52,817 nucleotides of DNA from Nymphaea colorata. Lineage: Eukaryota > Streptophyta > Magnoliopsida > Nymphaeales > Nymphaeaceae. This document shows, one piece after another, positions 44,380-52,817 of this stretch; the first letter of the stretch is position 1; every line of letters begins with the position of its first letter. The notes below the pieces were generated by a model that saw only the letters and a program-made list of their open reading frames with translations, made no database searches and had not been told where the DNA came from. The stretch covers positions 1 through 52,817 of the forward strand of contig NW_022204524.1 of the NCBI RefSeq assembly GCF_008831285.2, written 5' to 3'. The position numbers and the translations under genes were made by a program.

Positions 44380-46937
44380 TCATTTATCTTTAGACATTAA
44401 CTCATCGACGCTGGTATAATATTAGCTTTTTTCAGTTGGTTTTGGCTTGCGAGGACTAGTTTGCTCACTCATCTTCCCTGTTTTTTTGGTTGGTCTCTCT
44501 GTTCTATCCAAATTTGTCATGGTTTTGATCTCACGACTTCTTGGCCTCACGAAATTTTTGCTTTTAGATCTTGGGGCCTCCTTTGCTGGAGAAGTTATCA
44601 GTCTTCTCTTTTATTATTTTCCAAAAGTTGGAATGTCTTCAATAACCTTTGACTCCTATATGATTGGACACATCCCATAGTCATCTATTTGATCAAGAAT
44701 GCGCATAGCTTACGCTTTGAGTAGTCAAGCTGAACAGAGTTTATAAGCAAAAGCTGGTTATTGTCAGTCTATTTCTATCTTTTGAACTATAGCTTTTTCT
44801 TTGGTGTTGCATTACTCTTGAAACCGTTGGAGCTGCTAGAAATATCCAAGCTTATCTTTGGAGAACTGGTGAATTCAGTTTTCCTTAGCTGCATTTGCCT
44901 CATTGGTGATTTTGTTAATGATTTCATAGGGATGTATTAGCTAATTTGAGGCCATTTGGGCTTGAAAATCTCGATTTCGATAATGACTTAACAGATTTTA
45001 TGCCAAATACCTTCATAAATTAAGCATCTATCTGATGGATAAGCTGCTAGACATATTTGATTTCCTTTTTTAAGAGAATATTCTAATCTTTCAGTTTTTT
45101 TATCTTGCTTAGATTCCAAACTTCAAACTACAAGATCATGTCTTGCTGATATCGATCTTATACTTCAGCACTTGGTAGTAAGGACGTTCGCGTTTTATAT
45201 CTAAATTGTTCTTTTTGTCTTGTTGAACTCATATTCGGATTTCATTGGGGTTTACTTTAATGATGTCATGCTTGGTTTTTTGAAGAAGCCATTCTTGACA
45301 GTTTCATACTTCTATAATTTGCTATTATATTCAAATTATTTCAGAGTTTCTTGGTAGACTGTTATTTCTTTTGCTTCATCATGTCGTAATAATCACATAA
45401 GACTTGATATTCATCTTCTAGATCAGCGTTCTTTTTCTTTTCGTCAGCTATGCTTTGCTTTGTTTGATGGTATTGACCTGATAGCCTTGGACTGATAACG
45501 AACTTGGTCCGAAACTAGATCGGCTGTCTGTTGTTCTTATCAATTGGAGAGTGGAAGTTGAATCTTTTTGTGTAGCTTGCAGCTCTTAGTGCTATTTTTT
45601 CTCTTCTGTTGTTTAGCTAGAGCTCTTTTATTTGTTTTCTTGCCTACTTGCATTACTCATTTAAGATCAAGGCCTCATATAGTTCGATCATTTCCTTGAG
45701 CTGGCCGATCTAAAATTGCAAATTACTTTCCCAACGGTGCTCCAGTATCTTCACTTATCGGTTGTTTTATGAATAATCTGTCTAGAATTCCTCGAAATGT
45801 GCTTACTTGTTGATATCCTCAACAATCGGCGGTTTTACTTCAGATTTTTCCTTTGGAGGTACGACTTGCTTTTCAGATATCCTGAAGGTCTTTTGTGAAA
45901 ATTATTCATTTTATATTGTATTTAAATGCTATGTGATGGCCTTCACTAGCTACATATCTGTTTCATTTTTTGTTGGATAGGTGTAAAATCAAAAAAGCCT
46001 TTTTTCTACTGGGAACTATTCACATGGTCAAGCTAAAGTTAACTATTTTTGACTTCTATCTGTGATTAGCCATTTCCAATCTATTGATGCATCATATGAT
46101 TTGAATTATTGCTAGACGCTTGCATTTTTATCTTTGATTTTTCTTATGAATGCATGCTTTTTTCTTTGATCGTTTCCTATTTAGGTAGAGAGTTATCAAG
46201 CTGGTGTACTGAGTTTTCTTTGCTATGGTCAGGAATCATTTTTTATTAAGCGAAATCTGATTTCGGCTTGACTCATGGTGCTACATACCTTCTCGTCTTT
46301 TCTAAGAAGGAGATAATGATAGATTCAGCTGAAGGCTCTTCTACTATACCTACTAGCTGGCTTCCTGTTTTTAATTTCCAGAGCCGTTGCTCATCTTATC
46401 AATTTTCGGTAGACTAAACTTATTATTTGTATTATCGATATGATCCTTATCACCGTTTTCTTCTATTTCATTTAGACTAAATTGATTTGTCTGATTGTTC
46501 AGCACTTCAATATGATCCTAAACTTCAAGTTTATTATTTGACTCTTTTTCCTTCACTGATGACTGATTGATTGTTCCTTTACTATGGTTCATCAATTTTT
46601 ATGCCTACTAAAACTCTTCCTTAGAAGAATTGAGCTGTTTTGTTTCGATCGGGCCCATCTTAGATTCACTTTTGTTTTAATTTTCGTTGTGGAATTGGGT
46701 CTACTATTTGACAGAATGCGAGTTTTATACCTTTTCGACTGACAGTACCGGTTCAGCTGGAGATTGTTCTTTTTTTAGTCTTTCTGCCCTCTGTCTCAAA
46801 ATTTCCTCAACTAGGTTATCGGTTGAGTCTGAGTGAAGCTACGTGAACTAGTGAGAAGGATTGGGAAGAATTTGATGTCGGCTTACATTGGAAATGGCTG
46901 AAATATTATCGGGGATGAATGCAGCTTCGTTTTTCAT
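44380..46937 (-). CDS. Large coiled-coil/Ser-rich protein
   Basis: About 850 codons. The first 240 (from MKNEAAFIPDNISAISNVSR) are one clean frame, acidic and Asn/Ser-rich, with dozens of TAA/TAG Glu. The middle contains heptad stretches on both sides of repeated frame breaks. The last 130 codons (IDDYGMCPIIEESKVIEDIP ... SEYYTSVDELMSKDK) are clean. No domain recognised. It may be a cytoskeletal scaffold. The internal reading is approximate. Confidence 0.5.
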
Positions 46938-47134
46938 CTATTATTAGTCAGCGTTAATTAAAATATAAGCATAAAACATTTAGCAGCCTCACTAATCTTC
47001 CCTATTCACATCCATATAAACTTCCATAATCCAAGATCATTGATTTTTTTAAGTTAGAGTTTTGCTCTTTATTGATTAATGATAAAAATCTTCTATGAGG
47101 GTGATGACATGGATGAACAATATTAAATAAATGA

Positions 47135-49121
47135 TCATTTCATGTTCTTAGGGGAGAGAAGCTGATTTCTCACATTTTGACGACTTGGAGGCGAAACATA
47201 TTGATTTTGGAACTGGAAACTAGGCCTCGGCTGGAAATTGCTTATAGTTTGGTTCGCTTTAAATGAGTGATTAACTGGAGGATTGGCAACAGCATATATT
47301 TCTTTTACTTGTTCACAGTCTATTATGTAGGTTTTTATAGCAATTATTGAGGAGAGCCGCTCCTGAACTTTTTTCTTCCTTACAAGATAAATTTAGGAAC
47401 AATCTTTTATCTCTTGAACTCTTACCTTGGCCCAACTGTTCGATTTGGATTGAAGGCGTTATCATTTTCATGTTGTAAGGGCTTGGAGAGCCTCTTCTTT
47501 AGTAGCTAGTTTGAAGTGTTTTTTAATTATCATGTGGATTTTTCATAAATGCTTCAGGCTACTTCATCTTAGGTGGAGTTTTGGAAGGAAGAAGGTCCCT
47601 CATTGGGCGAGGATTAAACGGCTTTTCATTAGAATTATGACGGTTCCTGGAGAATTCTATTTGATCTTGAAGGGAGTGTAAGTCTTCTTGATGCTGAATT
47701 ATGCAGCTTTGAAAGCTTGAGGCTTTTCGTCAGATTTATCTCTAAAAATTCTTAAGTTGTTTTGGCTGTTAAATGGAAAATTTAGGTTGCGTTGGATTTT
47801 AGCTTATGTATTGTATTTAATGCTAGCTTCTGATTGCTTCTTGCAGACTTGCTTCAATTTTTGTTATGAGTCATTCTTCATCATCTCCTGCAAGCTTTGA
47901 ACAGAAGGCAAGCCCAAAAATTGCTTTAGTTGTTTTGGCGCTATGGGCTTGGTCTATCAGGTCGACCGAGTGGGCAATTGTTCTGGAAAAACTGTTGTCT
48001 TGAGTTGTTTGGCAAGGAATGAGTGATGCTTGACTCGTAAAATGTTGACATTTAGCTCGTTTTTCCTGTATTGTACTCAAAAGGGTATTGCTTTTCTTCA
48101 AGCTAGCTATAAAGTAGATGCCGATACTAATCCGGAGTTAATATTTACGATTCATGCTTATTTTTATTGGTTAATGAACTTTATAATCTTGACTTCTTCC
48201 CTTGAATCTATTAACAAAGGGATGCTTCACGATTTCCTCAATAGTGATCCTTTTTTTCGGATTTATCTGAAAGATTCTTTCGAGAAGATCGATGAACTGC
48301 TTATCTGCTTTGTAGAAGATATCACTAAGTGATCTTTTTTTTGAGACGGTCATTGATTATACAATAGATCTGCTTGCTTCGCTTCTAACAAAAGTCAGCT
48401 AATCACGACACGGCTTGCCAGTAACTTCAAAGATTTTCTAAAGTTGGGATATGGATGAAGACCCTTGAAAGATGGGTCTTCCAAGGAAGATCTCAGCGAG
48501 TATGCAGCCCAAGCTCCATATATCAATTTATTTACCATAGTTATTTGAGCAGAGTAATATTTAGGAGCCCTATACCATCTAGTGGCAATATTTTCAGTAA
48601 GGATCACCCTTGAGTGTCCCTCGCATGGAACTAGGGATCGTATAAGGCCGAAATCACATAATTTTACCTCACAACTTTAGTTGACTAGGATATTAGAAGG
48701 TTTAGGTCCCTGTGTATCAACTGGGCGGAATGGAGGTAGTTGACGGCTTGGGTGATTTGAAAGAAGATGAAATGTTTGTGAATTTCCTGAGAACGTTGTT
48801 CCTGATGGCTGTGCTGAGATCTGCCTACATAAATTAAAGTGCTATGTAGATGTCTCGGGTGTTTTCAGGCTTGAAAAATTAGAGAATTTTGATGATGTTG
48901 GGATGGTTGAGTTTTTGGAGATATTTGATTTCCCGGTAGGCTCGTTGCGCGTCGGTGGAGTTTCGGAAGGCATCATATATCTTTTTTAAAGCACAAAAAG
49001 ATGAGGTTTTTTTATCTTTAGCTTTCCAGACCTGCCCATAAGCACCCTGCCCTACCTTCTTCACAATTTAGAATGTTCGCAGAATCTTGCCATCAATTGT
49101 GTCGAACATTTCTTTCTTCAT
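47135..49121 (-). CDS. MAP kinase of the ERK7/MAPK15 group
   Basis: Kinase domain at residues 10-310: [55 protein letters not shown], then [20 protein letters not shown] and [20 protein letters not shown]. The sequence is closest to ERK7/8, which has a TDAQRTFREI helix and a long C-terminal tail; here the tail is about 300 residues, Pro/Ser/Asn-rich. TAA supplies the invariant Glu of APE. The activation loop is TEN where ERK7 has TEY. ERK7 acts in ciliogenesis and starvation responses. Single missing bases occur near 48788, 48702 and 48565. Confidence 0.87.
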
Positions 49122-49533
49122 TGATCGGATGTATAAAAATAATCAAAATTGATTAATGCAACGAAGAATACATATATTTTTGGTAAATTTCTATTGAAAA
49201 TGCAAGTTTTCCTCAAACCAAACAATTTCCCCTTTTTAGAGATGTAAAAATATTAATAAATTGGTTGATTCGCCATTAAATTTATTTTATCATCTTTATT
49301 GTACATTTAACTCTGGAATTATTTATTGAAAAAATAATATCTAGAAGCCAGAGATAATTACCAACCATCTAAAATAAATTTAATTGAATGAACTCACAAA
49401 AACTATATTTTTATATTGTAACTACCAGCCATAATAATTTCAGTTGATAAACATCCAAGCATACCTTACCAGAAAGTTATCCAGAATCACTTAAATAAAT
49501 CGAATCGCAATCATAACCTCTTGCTTGAATCCA
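49122..49533. other. AT-rich intergenic region
   Basis: 412 bp between the end of the ammonium transporter and the start of the kinase, both on the minus strand. Very AT-rich with A/T tracts and no coding frame. It presumably holds the kinase promoter and the transporter 3' UTR. Confidence 0.4.
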
Positions 49534-50936
49534 TCAACTGAAGCTCAATTCCTTTCCTTTCAAATTCTTCGGTGCTGGGTCAACTATTTTCAGCGATATT
49601 TAGTTCTGGCTGTATCCCACATCAGCATTAGCGAGGATGAGATTCCCCACCGAATTGAAATTATTTGCTGATTTGAGGATGTTTATCACATCTTTTTAGG
49701 TCAAAGGATCATTCTACTCACCATGAACTGCATAGTCAAGCCCCTAGTGCTCCTAATCTTCACTCACCTTAGCCTACATCACCTTACCCAATAAAAAGTA
49801 AAGGAGCCATGTCATAGCAAAAGAGTATGCAGCTGCGACCACAATAGATAGTATATTAACTCCCAACTGTCTTCCGTTTCCATAGAAGAGGCCTGTTTGT
49901 GTTTCGAAGAATCTGTGGTTGCGAAAAATCCAGCCGCAATGCCACCCCAGACAGCACTGATGCCATGACATCCAAAGACATCAAGTGTATCTGCAAGTTC
50001 TTCGAAGTGCTTGGATTTGAAGTGGCAGAAAAGATATGAGAAAATTCCTCCGAGTGCTCCGATGATAGGTGCTGCCCAGAGATTAACATAACCTGCAGCA
50101 GGAGTGATAGCAACTAAACCGCAGATGGCTCCACAGCACCACCCAACGATGCTCGGCTGGGCAGTGATAAGGTATTGCATAGCTGCCCACCCTAGTCCAG
50201 CCGCACAGGCAGCCAGGTGACTGTTAGTTATGGCTATTGCTGCAAGTTGGCCAGAAGCAAGTGCAGATCCTCCGTTGAATCCGAACCATCCAATCCAGAG
50301 GATGGCAGTTCCGATCAAAGTCAGCGAAATACTTGCTGAGTTTTGCTTATAGCTCTTCTTCTCACCATGTCCTAAGTAAAAAGCAGAGGCAAGACCAGCA
50401 AAACCAGCAGGAATGTGAATCACATTTCCACCCGCGAAATCGATTGCCCCCATCTTGAATAGCCATCCATCGTGATTCCACATCCAGAAGGCAACAGGCG
50501 AATAAACGATGATGTTGAAGGCGATGGTCAGCACAATCAGGAAGGAAACTCTGATCCTTCCGATAACTGAACCAATAAAAATGGCTGGAGTGATGGCTGC
50601 GAACATAGTCTGAAAGAAGAAGAAAGTAGAAAAGGGAATAGTTGCCGCGTATTAACTGCCCTATGTGAGTGCGATTTTTCTCAAGCCGCAATACGTGCAA
50701 TCTCCTATAAAGCCAGTAGCTCCTGACTGGCTTGAGAAGGCAAGAGAAAAGCCAACAAGGGCCCACGTTATAGTGGCTATGCAGAAGACTAGTAGGCAAT
50801 AGGCTATGGTGCTTAATAAATTTTTCTTATTGACCATACCTCCGTAAAAAAAGCCGACTCCAGGGGTCATGAGCATGACGAGGCATCCTGAGATCAAAAC
50901 CCAAGCATTATCTCCTGAATCTAATGGAACTGACAT
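49534..50936 (-). CDS. Ammonium transporter (AMT/MEP/Rh)
   Basis: Eleven hydrophobic segments with the family signatures: MTPGVGFFYGGMV at the first helix, DFAGGNVIHIPAGFAGL with the first conserved His near residue 170, GWFGFNGGSALASG, and DVFGCHGISAVWGGI with the second His. The cytosolic tail motif EEHEGLDYAVHGE carries three TAG codons at Glu, as expected for AMTs. It conducts ammonium across the plasma or contractile-vacuole membrane. One missing base near 49893 gives exactly 468 codons. The frame is also open for 80 codons upstream, but the start at 50936 matches the family. Confidence 0.93.
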
Positions 50937-51506
50937 ATTTATAATTATATAAACACTTCGTTTGATGTTATGGATCTAAGCGCAATCATCACCGTAATGT
51001 ATTTTTGAGGCCAAGGAACCAAGCATCATCAAAGTTAAACATTTTGCATCATATTTTTTCATTGGATCTTGAAAAAAGGGCTTATAAAGAGCCAGAACAT
51101 TCTTTATTAGAACATGAAAAAGGAAAATTGTTTTTAAAATTGGTAAGATCGTATTGTACTTGAATGGGCTTAACAATGTTCAAATAAAGAATTATGTGAA
51201 TATTTTAATCATTTGGCTTCCAGGTTATTCGTGCGAATGTTAATATATTTAAAAATAAACGAATGTTCATCATAAAAAATAAAAAAATATAGTAAAAATA
51301 GATGGAATTTGTATTCGTCGATTAATATCATTCAAACCAGTCAAAATAATGTTAGTCCTGCATTTATTATTTTTCAAACTAAATCATGGCAAATAACATA
51401 AACGAAAATCATTAAATCATCAAAAATTGTAATCTTACAATTTTTAAAAGGCAAAATTACCGATAAAAATGGTAGAGATTAATATTTATTTTATAATTTA
51501 TTGTAG
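50937..51506. other. Divergent promoter region
   Basis: 570 bp between the divergent starts of the ammonium transporter and the last gene. A minus frame from 51176 is in frame with the transporter and includes a hydrophobic stretch (ILPILKTIFLFHVLIKNVL), but the family start argues it is untranslated leader. The right half is very AT-rich. No RNA gene seen. Confidence 0.35.
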
Positions 51507-52730
51507 ATGGCTCAGGCAAGCTTCAAGTGGTTCGATGTTGTCTCCGAGGTCTAGAGGCAAACATCCGTTAGCAACAGCTCCTAAAAGAAAAGGAGAGATA
51601 GATAAGTCGAAAATATTTGAGAAACTATAACGAGGACATTGAAAAACATCGGCATTAAAAATAAAAAAGACAATATTAGATCAGAGAAGAAAGGAACAAG
51701 GCTGAAAGACTCGCCAAGGACTAACAGTAGAAAATTAAAATCGATAAGTCTGTCAAATTGGCACGATAACTCAAGTACCAAGAAGACAACAAATAAATAA
51801 TTGAAACCATCAAGAGAAACCAACACTCCTAAAGACCACATATGGATAATCCTTTCTTTCGACTTTTGTAATAAAGCGATCGGAGGAAATAGCATTCAGA
51901 TAAAAGCTAAAATTGCAAAACCAAATCAATCATCTCCAAGAGCAAGTATCTTCGCATTTAAATAGATGAAAATATCGAAGGATAGACAGTCCAAAGAACA
52001 TTCGAAAATAGAGATGAACCAGTATCATTAAAAAGTAGAATCTTACTATGATTAACGCAATAAAAATAGGTAAGATTTCCAAAGAAGGTACTTAAAGCTA
52101 AACAAATTTGAAGAAGATTCTATCAGATCATAAAAGCTGTTGAAGGCTAAGGACAAAATTGAGCAAGATTATGTAATGCTTTTGGACCATCAGGTCAATA
52201 TGAAGCAAAAATAAGGAAGCAAAATTAGATATTGGATGAGTAGCTATTTAAGTTCAACAAAAATATTGATCACCCTGACAGTTCTCCAGCCTTTTTAGGA
52301 AGAACTCCTATGAATCACGACAGAAAAAGCAGCTCTCCTATCTTGACCGTTCCATTTCATCGAACAATGAGGCCAGACACCATGCAAAGACATAAGGAAA
52401 TGAAGCAAATTACAAGTCTCAAGTTGATAGGAGCGCACACTTGGATTCAAGGAACTTGAACCAGATTAATAAGACCTTTTAAATCAATCTAAACAGCCGC
52501 CAACAATCTAAAATGAATCAGGTCAATGATAACTCGCTTCCGAAGCTGGAAAAACACTCACAGCCATACAACTAAATCCCTTATCTAAGAAGTAGCTAGC
52601 CTAAAATAGCAAGAAGAGAATATAAAAGCTTCGACATAATCGAAGGCAAAAGAAGATCATCTCTATCTGATATCATTAATTTTAATATGACAGCTTTGAA
52701 TATTGTGACCATTGTTGAATATCTAAAGGT
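51507..52730 (+). CDS. Basic coiled-coil protein abutting the right telomere
   Basis: Starts MAQASFKWFDVVSEVERQTS. A long charged coil follows (DIEKHRHEKEKRQYEIREER), with more than twenty TAA/TAG Glu, then Ser/Asn/Arg-rich sequence (DSSPAFLGRTPMNHDRKSSS, SAHLDSRNLNQINKTFEINL). Frame breaks lie near 51590, 52040, 52220 and 52430. The final frame (SFDIIEGKRRSSLSDIINFN ...) has no TGA before the G4T2 repeats and would continue as alternating Val/Leu-Gly. Either a break near 52690 hides a TGA, or the gene lost its stop when the chromosome was cut. No family recognised. Confidence 0.5.
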
Positions 52731-52817
52731 GGGGTTGGGGTTGGGGTTGGGGTTGGGGTTGGGGTTGGGGTTGGGGTTGGGGTTGGGGTTGGGGTTGGGG
52801 TTGGGGTTGGGGTTGGG
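52731..52817. repeat. Right telomere, (GGGGTT)n
   Basis: 87 bases of uninterrupted G4T2, 14.5 copies, directly after unique sequence ending ATATCTAAAGGT. Same repeat and phase convention as the left end, in inverted orientation, as expected for the two ends of one linear DNA. Confidence 0.97.

Noticed and set aside
50937-51176. 80-codon N-terminal extension of the ammonium transporter
   Set aside because: AMT proteins start just before the first membrane helix, as at 50936. The extension has poor coding character and an ill-placed hydrophobic stretch.
51581-51895. 104-codon minus-strand hydrophobic ORF
   Set aside because: Shadow of the coiled-coil region of the last gene.
1-52817. TAA/TAG = glutamine (Tetrahymena/Paramecium code)
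   Set aside because: Invariant acidic positions (kinase APE, carrier PxE, AMT EGLD) require Glu. Gln at all of them would damage unrelated proteins.
1-52817. Euplotes-type +1 programmed frameshifting
   Set aside because: That process skips a base at a stop codon (AAA-TAA/TAG). Here breaks are in the opposite direction, have no shared motif, and TAA/TAG are ordinary sense codons.
1-52817. CRISPR arrays, bacterial operons, insertion sequences, tRNA or rRNA genes
   Set aside because: No regularly spaced repeats, no Shine-Dalgarno pattern, no IS-type inverted repeats, and no tRNA/rRNA signature were recognised by eye. A tRNAscan and Rfam search would be needed to exclude small RNAs.

Overview
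The window looks like one complete macronuclear chromosome of a ciliate. It opens with a C4A2 array (1-100) and closes with a G4T2 array (52731-52817). Read with the standard code it shows only short, scattered ORFs. Read with TGA as the only stop, and TAA and TAG as sense codons, it resolves into about 40 closely packed genes on both strands. TAA and TAG fall where protein families require glutamate: the APE and YGKEID motifs of a MAP kinase, the acidic residue of a mitochondrial-carrier PxE signature, GLETF of a GH20 hexosaminidase, EGLD of an ammonium transporter, CVESFDHHC of a palmitoyltransferase and LPENH of an AN1 finger. This is the peritrich nuclear code (UAA/UAG = Glu), so a peritrich ciliate is the best guess (inference; genus unknown).

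Layout from left to right. 0.2-5.5 kb: two hypothetical proteins, a 2H phosphoesterase (AKAP7/ASCC1-like), an AAK1/GAK-like kinase and a coiled-coil protein. 5.8-14.3 kb: a DHHC palmitoyltransferase, GH20 beta-hexosaminidase, a cyclic-nucleotide-type K+ channel, a C-terminally anchored protein, a PHD-finger protein and GET4. 14.3-16.5 kb: a gene-poor stretch with one transposase-type HTH gene. 16.5-26.6 kb: a coiled-coil protein, an FMN reductase, SAXO, RPA1, hypotheticals, an EF-hand protein and an A20/AN1 zinc-finger protein. 26.9-38.2 kb: an Erf4/CHIC-like membrane protein, a second HTH gene, a mitochondrial carrier, an extended-PHD protein, an EF-hand protein, p32/MAM33, BAP31-like, a B-box protein, an STPGR (PG-rich axonemal) protein and a small Trp-rich protein. 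38.3-50.9 kb: IQ-motif protein, CCDC112-like, EF-hand, DAD1, LIN54/TSO1 CXC, a large coiled-coil protein, an ERK7/MAPK15-like kinase and an ammonium transporter. 51.5 kb to the telomere: a basic coiled-coil protein whose frame has no stop before the telomere.

Three gene-structure themes recur. Introns are tiny (16-26 nt, mostly 19-20), GT...AG, and proven by frame restoration around recognisable domains. Genes are packed with 6-300 bp between them. Many clearly conserved genes also contain one or more single-base frame breaks, nearly all of which behave as one missing base. In several genes, interval length minus introns plus the inferred missing bases is an exact multiple of three. Uncorrected long-read deletions are the simplest explanation, but real frameshifting or RNA editing cannot be excluded from DNA alone.

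The genes are unrelated housekeeping and ciliate functions, not an operon. Loose themes are cilia and cytoskeleton (SAXO, STPGR, MAPK15-like, IQ and coiled-coil proteins, CCDC112-like), ER and protein targeting (GET4, DAD1, BAP31-like), lipid modification (DHHC enzyme plus an Erf4/CHIC-like protein) and chromatin (PHD, extended PHD, CXC). Coordinates of genes with frame breaks run from the first ATG to the terminal TGA and are approximate inside.
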